From Paenibacillus graminis (GTDB lineage: Bacteria; Bacillota; Bacilli; Paenibacillales; Paenibacillaceae), in the NCBI RefSeq assembly GCF_000758705.1, contig NZ_CP009287.1, forward strand, positions 4,340,001 to 4,404,000: 64,000 nucleotides of DNA. Direction: 5' to 3'. Positions 43,947 to 53,100 of this stretch are shown in pieces (position 1 is the first letter of the stretch; every line of letters begins with the position of its first letter). The position numbers and the translations under genes are program-made. The notes beneath the pieces are model-generated. The model worked only from the letters and a program-made list of their open reading frames with translations, was not told where the DNA came from and did not search any database.

Positions 43947-44714
43947 TTAGTTGGCCTCGTAATTATGGCCATAGTTATTATCCAAGTACGTTTGTCCGCC
44001 AGCTGTATACGAAATCTTATATTTAACATCTGTGGCACCCGGAACATTGATACTGTAGCTCCATCTTTCAACACTATTGAAATTATTCAAGGAGCCATTG
44101 TAAGTAGCGAAGCCCTCTTGAGTCGTTGCCCAGTTGTCCGTTGTGTACGTTACTTTTACTGTTTTTGTCGGATCCAGGTTTTTCACATAGATTACTCCGC
44201 TAAATTCACCATTGCTCAGAGTACCTTTGGCGTTCACCACATTTGGTGCTCCCAAAATCACGGAACTCAGGGGAACATTATGATTGACTTCATTGTAATA
44301 ATTTGCTCCACCGTTGTTATCCCAATAGACCTGGCCATTCACTTCGTATTCAATTGCGAATTTAATGAAGCTCAGATTCTTCAACTCGTTATGATCTGTT
44401 GAAGCATCAGTTCTGGAAATGCCGAAATGCCATTTCTCACGGGTTCCATCCGACGGCCCTACATAATTCGCACTCGTATTATACCAAGTTGTGTTATCTG
44501 TCGTGTAATGGATAGTGACATTTTTCACGGGTCCCAGATTCGCAACATCAACATTTCCGCTAAATCCGACATATCCGGGTTTATAAATAATGCTGACATC
44601 CGAGTCAATAAGCTTGACCTCATCACCGCTGGCAAATGCCGATCCCACAAAGGATACACCAAAAATCAGAGTAAACATCATCAATCCAGCAAAAAGTTTT
44701 TTTATTGCTTTCAC
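43947..44714 (-). CDS. secreted protein of two tandem CBM21-like starch-binding modules
   Basis: A 255-residue exported protein with an N-terminal signal peptide (about 1-28, ending GSAFASG). The rest is two repeats of a beta-sandwich carbohydrate-binding module of CBM21 type. Module 1 (about 35-140) contains GPVKNVTIHYTTDNTTWYN, REKWHFGI and YEVNGQVYWDNNGGANYY. Module 2 (about 150-255) contains TKTVKVTYTTDNWATTQEG, VERWSYSI and AGGQTYLDNNYGHNYE. The paired aromatic residues expected for alpha-glucan binding are present in both. There is no catalytic domain, so it probably binds starch or glycogen at the cell surface or in the medium, assisting an amylase encoded elsewhere. The gene stands alone with its own terminator. 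Confidence 0.85.
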   Translation of the reverse strand: MKAIKKLFAGLMMFTLIFGVSFVGSAFASGDEVKLIDSDVSIIYKPGYVGFSGNVDVANLGPVKNVTIHYTTDNTTWYNTSANYVGPSDGTREKWHFGISRTDASTDHNELKNLSFIKFAIEYEVNGQVYWDNNGGANYYNEVNHNVPLSSVILGAPNVVNAKGTLSNGEFSGVIYVKNLDPTKTVKVTYTTDNWATTQEGFATYNGSLNNFNSVERWSYSINVPGATDVKYKISYTAGGQTYLDNNYGHNYEAN

Positions 44715-45055
44715 AGTTCTCGCTCCTCTAATTTCAAATTTTTACAGCAGAGTCTTGAGCCCACAAGGATGAGACACATACATTTTGTACACTTTTTTGT
44801 CTTTTTCATTCCTCCTTTGACACTTCGAAACCAAGCTGTAATTTGCGGAAATGTTAATCATTTCCTATTTATAGGATAACTTTAGTAAATATATATGTAT
44901 ATAGTAAATAAGTAACATTTTTAATATGTTATTATTTGGGTTATTTTGTCACAAAAGGTCAAAAGAACAGATATCCCACAAAAAATCTCTTGAAGGCTGT
45001 CGACATTCGGCTGGGGGATTCTATTAAACTATATTTTTTAGATAAGTTTTAATTC
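44715..45055. other. AT-rich upstream region of the CBM21 gene
   Basis: About 340 bp, very AT-rich between 44870 and 44950 (repeated TATA-like stretches), most likely the CBM21 promoter and upstream activating region. No gene was seen. Confidence 0.4.
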
Positions 45056-45238
45056 TTATCCGCAATATACCTCAGTTATCATTAATGCCCCCATCCGGTA
45101 CCCTTGAACAAAAGCTGCCGCCGCATGCATGGAGTTAAGCTCACCAACGAGATCTAATAGTCTTTCGATTTCTTCGAATTCTGAACCTCCTGGCTTATAG
45201 CAGTTTACTCCAAGTGTACTCAATATGGATAAATGTAT
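45056..45238 (-). pseudogene. C-terminal remnant of a DUF6809 family gene
   Basis: A minus-strand frame ending at TAA 45056 reads PGGSEFEEIERLLDLVGELN, then SMHAAAAFVQGYRMGALMIT, then EVYCG. This is the diagnostic C-terminal half of DUF6809 (two helices with a GF/YRxGA motif). The first 30 or so residues, the start codon and the ribosome site are missing. It is the second decayed member of this family in the window and is better preserved in sequence than the one at 2535. Confidence 0.75.
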
Positions 45239-45303
45239 TGATATTTATGCGATTTTCGCATCAGCAAATTTGAACCCCTACTGAATACAGAACGAGCGCA
45301 ACA

Positions 45304-45342
45304 AAAAAACGACTGAGCAATTAGGCTGCAGCCGTTTTCTTA
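45304..45342 (-). terminator. terminator of the DrrAB-type operon
   Basis: On the minus strand an imperfect stem (ACGGCTGCAGC with GCTCAGTCGT) is followed by seven T, about 50 bp after the permease stop. Confidence 0.7.
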
Positions 45343-45390
45343 TTGTAACCAAACATGTAATCTCTATTTCTCCATAGATACTATAATCCC

Positions 45391-46203
45391 TTACGTACGG
45401 CGCATATATGCACGCACTGTGATCGGTGCAAAGACCGCCACAATCACAGCAGCGCCAACCAGGGAAAAGACCATATCCGAGCCCATAGTTCCCAAGTTGA
45501 CCAAATTGCGGACCGCTGTGACCAGATGGGAGATCGGGTTCATTTTGACGAACCATTGCAGCCAGTCCGGCATCGTATCCACCGGTACAAAAGCATTTGA
45601 CAAAAAGGTGAGCGGGAACAGCACGATCATGGAGATCCCTTGCACGCTGGAAGCTGTACGCGCAATAACCCCGAAGAAAGCAAAGATCCAGCTGATGGCC
45701 CAGGAGCAGATAATGACCAGTATACCGGCCATGGCTACATGCCCGAGTCCGCCTTCAGGACGCAATCCCATCACATACCCCATCGCAAAAGTAAGCACAG
45801 TTGCAATTGTATACCGGACAGTGTCCGCCAACAAGGCTCCGGCAAGCGGGGCTATCCGCGAGATCGGCAGTGACTTGAAGCGGTCAAAGACCCCTTTTTC
45901 CATATCCTCACGCAGTTGGACACCTGTCACAATCGAGGTCGTGATGACGGTCTGAACGAGAATACCGGGGATGATCATCGGCAAATAATTCTGGACATCT
46001 CCAGAGATGGCCCCCCCAAAAATATACGTAAACATCAGGGTGAAAATAATCGGCTGAAACGTGACGTCGAATAACTGCTCGGGTGTGCGTTTGATTTTGA
46101 GCAGCCCCCGATAGGCCATGGTCAGTGAATTGCGTACCGACTGTCCGAAGCTGGTGTGGTTTTTCAGTTGGCGCTGGGCGCCTGGTTTAATCATTGTACT
46201 CAT
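45391..46203 (-). CDS. ABC-2 type exporter permease (DrrB family)
   Basis: A 270-residue integral membrane protein with six hydrophobic segments, of the daunorubicin-resistance DrrB/ABC2_membrane type. Recognisable blocks are LFDVTFQPIIFTLMFTYIFG, MIIPGILVQTVITTS, MEKGVFDRFKSLPISRIAPL and IVLFPLTFLSNAFVPVDTMP (a typical region before the last helices). It pairs with the ATPase gene upstream, overlapping it by four bases (ATGA). Such pairs export drugs, polyketides or lipids; nothing here identifies the substrate. A MarR gene is divergent and may control the operon. Confidence 0.92.
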   Translation of the reverse strand: MSTMIKPGAQRQLKNHTSFGQSVRNSLTMAYRGLLKIKRTPEQLFDVTFQPIIFTLMFTYIFGGAISGDVQNYLPMIIPGILVQTVITTSIVTGVQLREDMEKGVFDRFKSLPISRIAPLAGALLADTVRYTIATVLTFAMGYVMGLRPEGGLGHVAMAGILVIICSWAISWIFAFFGVIARTASSVQGISMIVLFPLTFLSNAFVPVDTMPDWLQWFVKMNPISHLVTAVRNLVNLGTMGSDMVFSLVGAAVIVAVFAPITVRAYMRRT

Positions 46204-47225
46204 ACGGTTTGCCCCTCCACTTGCAATGATTTGGCCGACGCCGGAGCTGATTTTTCCTCTACCCCGTGGCCTGTGATGCTCAGAAAAACCTCGTCGAGCG
46301 TTGGCTTCTGCACACTCAGCTCCGCCAAAGAAATTCCTGCCTCACGCAGAGCAATCAGCAGATCAGTAACCCGGTCTGCACTGGCTAGGGGTGCCGTAAT
46401 CTTCGCAGCTTCCGCTGAAATACTGGTCGGTACCCTCAGCACCCGCTCAACGGTCTGACGGGCAAGGCCAATGTCCCGCAGATTCTCAACTCTTAATTGC
46501 AGGGACGAGGTGCCAACCGATGACTTCAGCTCATCTACCGTCCCCTCCGCAACCACATGGCCATGATCGATAACCGCGATCCGGTCAGCCAGCTGATCTG
46601 CTTCTTCCAGATATTGCGTGGTTAATAAAACCGTTGAACCGGACTGAATCAACCGCCGGATCGTATCCCACATCTGGTTGCGGGTGCGCGGGTCGAGACC
46701 GGTCGTCGGTTCATCCAGGAAAATGAGCGGCGGCTGCGCAATCAGACTTGCGGCCAGATCCAGCCGCCGGCGCATCCCGCCGGAGAAATTTTTGAGCGGA
46801 CGTTTGGCGGCTTCAGTCAATCCAAATTCCTCCAGCAGCTCCTCTGCCTTGCGGCGCGCTTCGGCACGTCCCAGACCCAGCAGCCGGGAGAAAATCACCA
46901 GATTCTCGGTCGCACTAAGCGACTCATCCACTGACGCATATTGTCCGGTCACCCCAATCAGCTGGCGCACAATCTGCGGCTCCTTCACCACATCATGCCC
47001 GAACACCTTCGCGGAACCGCCATCCGGTCTTAATAATGTCGCCAGCATCCGGATCGCTGTAGTTTTTCCCGCGCCATTCGGACCCAACACGCCGTAAATC
47101 GAACCGGTGGCCACTTGCAGGTCCACCCCGTCCACCGCCCGGTTGTCCCCAAAAACTTTGACAAGCCCATGCGCCTCAATGGCCCAATCTTTCGATTGCA
47201 GCGGTTGTTTCTTGATTTGACTCAT
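46200..47225 (-). CDS. ABC exporter ATP-binding protein (DrrA family)
   Basis: A 341-residue ATPase for the adjacent DrrB-type permease. Walker A is GPNGAGKTT, the signature FSGGMRRRLDLAASL and Walker B LIFLDEPTTGLDPR. The C-terminal 100 residues (VDELKSSVGTSSLQLRVEN onward) form the DrrA regulatory extension. AGGAGG precedes the start. It is the first gene of a two-gene operon divergent from marR, a common arrangement for drug-inducible exporters. Confidence 0.93.
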   Translation of the reverse strand: MSQIKKQPLQSKDWAIEAHGLVKVFGDNRAVDGVDLQVATGSIYGVLGPNGAGKTTAIRMLATLLRPDGGSAKVFGHDVVKEPQIVRQLIGVTGQYASVDESLSATENLVIFSRLLGLGRAEARRKAEELLEEFGLTEAAKRPLKNFSGGMRRRLDLAASLIAQPPLIFLDEPTTGLDPRTRNQMWDTIRRLIQSGSTVLLTTQYLEEADQLADRIAVIDHGHVVAEGTVDELKSSVGTSSLQLRVENLRDIGLARQTVERVLRVPTSISAEAAKITAPLASADRVTDLLIALREAGISLAELSVQKPTLDEVFLSITGHGVEEKSAPASAKSLQVEGQTV

Positions 47226-47486
47226 TTTGCTACTCCTCCTAGAAAACTAATATAGATGGATCATAAACCGCTTTTTTAAACGGAATATAAACTTGGTATG
47301 TACTTCTTATAGTGCTGCTTCATTATAATCCTAACGGATATGCCCTTTAACGGTCTCCAAACGCATTTTTGCCTCGGTCCCTGGATGTAGACCCCAACAA
47401 AATCATTACACAAAAAGGCTTCAGATCAGGCGTTTGCCTTTGTCCCAAGCTTTTGCAAGGTAGAGGGAAACATGAATCATTGCTCA

Positions 47487-47533
47487 TTGACAAAAAGGTA
47501 ACCTATTACATATAATATACGTAACAGGTTACC
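47487..47533 (+). promoter_or_regulatory. marR promoter with flanking operator dyad
   Basis: TTGACA (47487-47492), 18 bp, TATAAT (47511-47516) is a near-consensus promoter. The perfect inverted arms GGTAACCT (47497-47504) and AGGTTACC (47526-47533) bracket the -10 element and transcription start. A repressor bound there would block the promoter, so MarR autoregulation is likely. Control of the divergent drrAB operon from the same site is possible. Confidence 0.82.
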
Positions 47534-47559
47534 CTATAGAATGTAAGGAGATGAACTGG

Positions 47560-48024
47560 ATGGACGAAACAGAACAGCAGGCTTACATCCTTGGAGCTGT
47601 TCTCACACTCGCCAACCGCCTGCAGGTATTAGGCGATCAATTGGATGACCAAATGACCATGAAGCAGTGGCTGCTGATCGCAGTCATTCTGAAGAGCAGT
47701 TCACCCGCTCCCACCCTGAGTGAAGTATCTGAGATGATCGGAAGCTCCAGGCAGAATGTGAAGAAGATGGCTCTTCTGCTCGAACAGCAGGGATTTGTTG
47801 CGCTGACTAAGGATAGCCGGGATGCCCGCGTTCTCCGGGTTCAGCTTACCGATAAATGCAGGGTATATTTTGCGGGGAGAAGCGAGCGGGAAGGCCATTT
47901 TATGAAGGCGTTGTTCCAGTCCTTCGACGCGGAGCTAACCCGTGGACTGTTCCACGGTTTGACCCGGCTTACAGAGAACATCGCGCGAATGGAAACTGAC
48001 ACATCTGATCCAGAAAAGGAGTAG
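47560..48024 (+). CDS. MarR family transcriptional regulator
   Basis: A 154-residue winged-helix repressor: QWLLIAVILKSSSPAPTLSEVSEMIGSSRQNVKKMALLLEQQGFV is the DNA-binding core, split here as the helix SEVSEMIGSSRQNVKKMALL and flanking residues. A wing (TKDSRDARVLRVQLTDK) follows, and N- and C-terminal helices form the dimer. The ATG at 47560 is chosen because AAGGAG is nine bases upstream; the ATG at 47551 touches that site. The next gene starts five bases after its stop, so the two form an operon. Its promoter carries an operator-like dyad. Ligands are typically phenolic or redox-active compounds. Confidence 0.9.
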   Translation: MDETEQQAYILGAVLTLANRLQVLGDQLDDQMTMKQWLLIAVILKSSSPAPTLSEVSEMIGSSRQNVKKMALLLEQQGFVALTKDSRDARVLRVQLTDKCRVYFAGRSEREGHFMKALFQSFDAELTRGLFHGLTRLTENIARMETDTSDPEKE

Positions 48025-48028
48025 ATAC

Positions 48029-48883
48029 TTGATGGTTCTTCTACTGGTCATCCTGGCTGGTACCGCGATTGGCGTGACGGTATTTTTCAAAATCCCCTAT
48101 TCCAAAACCGCAGCAGAATTTCAGCGGACTGCAGACCACTATCTCACTACGCCCGCCACCCTAAACGATGTGTTCACAAGCGAAGACTGGAAGCTTCTGC
48201 CTTACCCTGTCCGGAAATATTTTGAAACCAGCGGATGGGCCGGCGCACGCAAAATGTCCTCGATGAAAGCCGTATTCAAAGGCGTAAACTTCATCCTGTC
48301 CCCCAAGAAACCGGCGATTCAGATAGATTACACGCAGTATAATTTCAGTGAGCATCCAATCAGAATTGCCCTAATAAAAACTTCTATGTACGGCATTCCT
48401 TTTCAAGGCCTGGATACCTATGCCGAGGGAAAAGGCAGCATGAAGGGCGTTCTGGCGAAGATGTTCACTCTCTTCAACCAGCAGGGCGGGGAAATGGATC
48501 AGGCGTGTCTGGTCACCTTTTTGTCGGAAGCTCTTCTGCTGCCAAGCGCCGCTATACAGAGCTGCATTACTTGGGAACCCATTGACGATACTCATGCCGG
48601 GGCAACTATTTCCTGCTATGGGATTACGGCACGGGGAATCTTCAGCTTTAGCAGTAACGGAGAATGCCTGTCCTTCACAACGGACGACCGCACCGCCATC
48701 GGAATGGACGGCTCCAAACAGCGGGTGGGATGGTCGGCGCTCATGAAGGATTACCAGCGGATTGACGGCATTAGACAGCCTACCCACTTGCAGGCAGTAT
48801 GGCATTATGACAGCGGAGATCTGGTCTATTTTGACAGCAGAAATTTTCGGATGGAGTATAGTTACAATATGACGATTAAATAG
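48029..48883 (+). CDS. DUF6544-like membrane-anchored protein
   Basis: A 284-residue protein with one N-terminal membrane anchor (about 2-20) and a soluble domain of the group I know as DUF6544. Its hallmarks are LPYPVRKYFETSGWAGARKM near residue 55, GLDTYAEGKGSMKGVLAKMF, ACLVTFLSEALLLPSA near 175 and a beta-rich C-terminal half. The function of the family is unknown. TTG 48029 and ATG 48032 are both possible starts behind AAAAGGAG. It is co-transcribed with marR. Its last 22 bp overlap the end of the convergent uppP gene. Confidence 0.78.
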   Translation: MMVLLLVILAGTAIGVTVFFKIPYSKTAAEFQRTADHYLTTPATLNDVFTSEDWKLLPYPVRKYFETSGWAGARKMSSMKAVFKGVNFILSPKKPAIQIDYTQYNFSEHPIRIALIKTSMYGIPFQGLDTYAEGKGSMKGVLAKMFTLFNQQGGEMDQACLVTFLSEALLLPSAAIQSCITWEPIDDTHAGATISCYGITARGIFSFSSNGECLSFTTDDRTAIGMDGSKQRVGWSALMKDYQRIDGIRQPTHLQAVWHYDSGDLVYFDSRNFRMEYSYNMTIK

Positions 48884-49665
48884 AAAAGCGCCGCTAGGAC
48901 AAAACGGTATAGGGCAAACCATTCCAATCTAAGCCGCTTAATCAGCTTGATGAACGTCACTACTGCAATCATTGCCACAAGAAAGGATGTCGTAAAGCCA
49001 ATTAGCATTAAAATTATATTGTCAGAATTCAGCAAATCGCGACTATCGTATAAATCCAACAAGCTTGCCCCAAACATAACAGGGACTGAAATAAGGAAAG
49101 TAAAATCTGCGGCGGCTTTTTGGCTGGTGCCAAGCAAAAGGCCCCCTGAAATCGTCGAACCCGATCTCGAAAATCCGGGCCACAAAGCCAAACATTGGAA
49201 CAGGCCGATCCCGAAAGCTTGCTTATAATTTATCCCATCAATCGTATCAGCAGTTTCAGTTTTCCTGCTCCGTGCTGCGATGATCATCAGCAAACCGCCG
49301 GCAACAAGACCGATCAAAACAGGGGTTGGGCCGAATAATTGGCTTTTTATGATGTCTTTGAAGAGAAGATATAGGATTAATGCTGGTAACATGGCCAAAA
49401 TCATATGAATGACATTTAACCCTTTACTTTGGGAAAAATCCATTCTAATCAAATTAGACCCAATCGCCAAATACCTTCGCCAATAAAGAATTAGAACTGC
49501 CATCACCGCACCCAATTGTATTACGATTTTAAAAGTTATGGCAGCGTCTCCCTCAAAGCTAAGCAAATTGCCTGCTAAAATAAGGTGTCCAGTAGACGAA
49601 ACCGGTAAAAATTCAGTTAAGCCTTCTATTACGCCAAGAATTATTGCTTTAATTACATCAGTCAT
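48862..49665 (-). CDS. uppP: undecaprenyl-diphosphatase (BacA/UppP family)
   Basis: A 267-residue polytopic membrane phosphatase that recycles the lipid carrier for cell-wall synthesis by converting undecaprenyl diphosphate to the monophosphate. Both catalytic blocks are present: GVIEGLTEFLPVSSTGHLIL (Glu-rich, residues 10-30) and the arginine motif ALWPGFSRSGSTISGG (about 160-175). It has about eight membrane helices. Excess UppP gives bacitracin tolerance in several bacteria. The start is ATG 49665 behind AAAGGGGG, not the far-upstream ATG of the longer frame. The stop lies inside the convergent DUF6544-like gene. Confidence 0.95.
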   Translation of the reverse strand: MTDVIKAIILGVIEGLTEFLPVSSTGHLILAGNLLSFEGDAAITFKIVIQLGAVMAVLILYWRRYLAIGSNLIRMDFSQSKGLNVIHMILAMLPALILYLLFKDIIKSQLFGPTPVLIGLVAGGLLMIIAARSRKTETADTIDGINYKQAFGIGLFQCLALWPGFSRSGSTISGGLLLGTSQKAAADFTFLISVPVMFGASLLDLYDSRDLLNSDNIILMLIGFTTSFLVAMIAVVTFIKLIKRLRLEWFALYRFVLAALFYLIVIL

Positions 49666-49860
49666 CAGTGGATATCCCCCTTTGGAAATTAACTCTATCA
49701 GACAAATCCCAGTATAAGGGGGACATCTATATATTCCCATCGATTTACATAACAATACTCAAGTCGGTATAACATAATTGTCACATTGCTCATTAATAGG
49801 GCTGGACTACCGATCTTGAGGCCACTTGCAAGAAAACTATAAATGTCCATCAGCAATTCC

Positions 49861-50043
49861 AAGTGGAAAAAGGATAACTAATTTGCCCCATTCTCCTGTT
49901 CTCCGCAGGTTAAGTGGAAAAAGGACAACTAATTCAGCATATCTCGCCCCTAACTGGGTAATATGACCCAATTAAGTTCCTTTTTTCCACTTCAATCTCA
50001 CAATTGTTGATTTCTGAGAGAAATAAGCTCCCTTTTTCCAACT
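49861..50043. repeat. four copies of a 23-bp intergenic repeat
   Basis: Units: 49861-49883 and 49912-49934 in direct orientation (core AAGTGGAAAAAGGA, ending AACTAATT); 49970-49992 and about 50021-50043 inverted. The spacing between neighbouring units is 51-58 bp. The cores are nearly identical and the flanks unrelated. This is not part of any recognised gene and looks like a dispersed intergenic element or a protein-binding array. Confidence 0.7.
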
Positions 50044-50078
50044 AGCACTGTTCACCTGCTTCTTGACCAGCGTTAATT

Positions 50079-50104
50079 GAAAAAAGCCGCCATTACGGCG
50101 GCTT
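50079..50104 (-). terminator. terminator of the lpl-type operon
   Basis: AAGCCGCC/GGCGGCTT stem with a 5-nt loop, followed on the minus strand by six T, 10 bp past the stop of the secreted propeller gene. Confidence 0.9.
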
Positions 50105-50113
50105 CAAATGAAC

Positions 50114-53100
50114 TTAAATCTGGGTTCCAAGCTGTACCAGCAGCTCGGCATGATCTTGAGCTAATCCCTTCCCGCTCTTGGCTTCCACTTGATAAATAAA
50201 CCCGTTGATTGCGCCTTTTTTCTCTCCCATATTACCCGATTCATCCGCTCTTTGTGCTATCATCAGCTGATTCTTCAGCCGTTCAGCCAGCTCTGGATCA
50301 TGAGCGAGGAACTGGTCAATCAGCCCTGCAATGCCCTCATAGGTCAGGATCACTTCATAAGTAAAAGAGGATTTTACAGAGTTCCCGGCTGCATCACTCA
50401 CGGTTGCATCAACCATATGCTCCCCAATGCCCGTCAAATAGGCGGGGCTATCTGCAAGCACAGTATCGCAATCACTTGTAGCTACACCTGATAATGCATC
50501 TTCTGCAGCGCATTCAATCCGGATCACATCATCTACTTCGTAGACGGATTCTCCTGAAAATTCGATTAAGGGGGCCGTTTTGTCTATCTTGAGTCCGGTA
50601 GTAGAAGGCACCCCTGGCACACCGTAAGCAGATTTCGCCCAATAAGTTACTGCCGTTACGCCTTCTGCGCTTACTGTAAACTCCGTGCTACTGCCTGCAG
50701 CCTCACGCTGATCGATGTTCTCAGCCCCCTTAGCCTCGTAGAAAAGGGCGGCTGCTCCTTCCGAGTTCAGCATTATGGAAACATCTTCATTGTGCCAGCC
50801 CTGCTCATTGGGCTGTGGATTAAAGGTAACCTCAGTCAAGGGAGCCGTATTATCTTTTTCGTATACGGAAAAATCATCATAGTAAGCGGATGAGATGTTA
50901 TAGCGGCTGGTAACCGCGATAATTCTGGCAGAAGCTGCCCCTTCCGGTGCTTTACCGCGGAGGGTTACCTTTTGCCATTGGTGGAGCCGCGATTCATCTA
51001 AATGCGTTTCCAAAGTGGACAACGTCTGCCCTTCCGCATTATAGAATCTGAACATCAATCCGGGCTGGCCGGATTCGATATAGATTTGAGCACTTGCGCT
51101 ATACTCTTTTCCCGGAGACAAAGCGATTGGATCGCTTTGCACCGCCACCGAGGCGGTACGGACTAGATCCGTTGTGTGCAGGCTGGAAGCACCCGCAAAG
51201 CTTTTATCGCCGCTTCGTTCAAAATAAACATCCCCGCTGGTCGCAAACAAAGAAGTCCAGCCCGGCAGTTTGCCGCTCCCACCCGGCGCTTGTTCCACCC
51301 CCGCATTGTTTACCGGCAAAGGCAGGCCCGGCGGTTCGGGCACAATCTCTCCACCGATCTTGATTCTATAGAGAATAGTATTCGTTGCGAGATCGGTGAA
51401 ATAAAGATTTCCGTCCCTTCCAAGATCAAATCTTGATGCATCCGTCAGTGTTCTGGATTCCAGCGTTTCCGGATCAATTACTGTCAGTTTGTTATTAAAC
51501 AACACATACAAAAGTCCGTCTTCCGACCAGCGCATCGGATGATGATGCCACTGGGTGTAATACAGCTGCGGATAGATTTTTTTATATTTTACAAGCTTGT
51601 ACGTGTCCGGATCGATCGCAAAAATATATTCATAGGATGCCCCCCAGATCAGCCCATCCGGTCCAAGAGACAGATCCCCTATGAAAATCGGATCGGTAAG
51701 TTCGGGAATATCCAGGGTAAACTCCGTGATTTTTTGCTCCTTCTGGACATCCCACACGAAAATTTTGGCCTCCTGCTCGCTTGGCATGGAGCCCAGTCCG
51801 CCCCTGATGGTCGTAGATCCGAAAATCTTACCGTCTACGTACGCGGTACTGAGCACACTCTGATTCTGGACCACGTTGCGGTGAACTTTGGTTTCCCCTG
51901 TCGCTGTATCATGGACCGTAAGCGACCCTCCCAGCGTACCATAACCGGAGATAGTGGAAATAAACAGTTTACCGTCTCCTTCAGACATATGCACAAGCCG
52001 TTCCTGATCGTTTCCGAGTACCGCGAGCCGCTGCGGATTCGTGCTCCCCGGCTCTTGATTCAGATCATAAACGTATAAGCCGCCTTCCGGGTAGACCCCC
52101 ATATAGACTTTATTTCCAATCGGGTAGACACTGTCCGCCTGACCTATACTGAAAGGTTTGGCGGTCATGTTCTCTAAGTCAACCAACGAAGACCTGGCTT
52201 GAGATCCCGTTGTGATCAGCTGTGTATCCGATACGCTTTGAAGCCGGTTGACCACGCCCGGCAATCCCGGGATAATCGGCGGCTTTACAATTACTTTTTG
52301 GGTATCGATATTCAGCATGGCTACCCCGCCGTCATAACGGACCGTGACCAGCGTTTTTCCTGGAAGCTCGGGATGATTGAACTCGACCCAATCCGCCCCT
52401 CTCAATCCGCTCTCATAGGTCATGCCGGTTTCCTCTACCTGATGAGTCGCAAGGTCAAAGGTTTTCAGTTTTTTCTCTGCCATATAATACAGCTTTCCAT
52501 CCACCGAGTCGGCCGCATGAAGGCCGGTGACCTGCTGAAGCTCTACATCAAGCCATGATCCTGTTGCCGTATCGTAGATGTAGCCTTCACCCGGAATCCC
52601 GCTTCCATCCGTATAGCGGGCGAACAAATAACGGTTATCAATCGTACTCAAATCGTATACCGTATCATTTTTAACGTTAAGCGAAGCTGCGATATCCGTT
52701 TTTTCTCCCGTGTTCAGGTCCACGCGGACGATCTGTTTATGGGCCGTTCCGGCATAAATATATCCGCCCTGGTAAGCAATGGAGCGGACGTATTCTTGAT
52801 CAAGCGCACCAATAACACGGCCATAATCTCTTACTTGCCTGGTAGCCGGGTCATACTGCCACACTTTCCCCCCCGGGTACGTTCCGACGTAGACTCTTCC
52901 TTGTTCATCTGTCGTAATGCTGTTAGAGACAGACTGCCCCGCAAATTCAGCCACTTGAACGGCCTCATGCGTAACTGGAGAGTACTCCCATAATCTCGCA
53001 CCTGCTCCTTCGGCCGCCACATAGAGCGTACCGTTTGGGGCAACGGTATGAGCCCAAGAGCTTTCGGAAGGTGCAAGCGAAACAGTCCGAAGCAGTTTGT

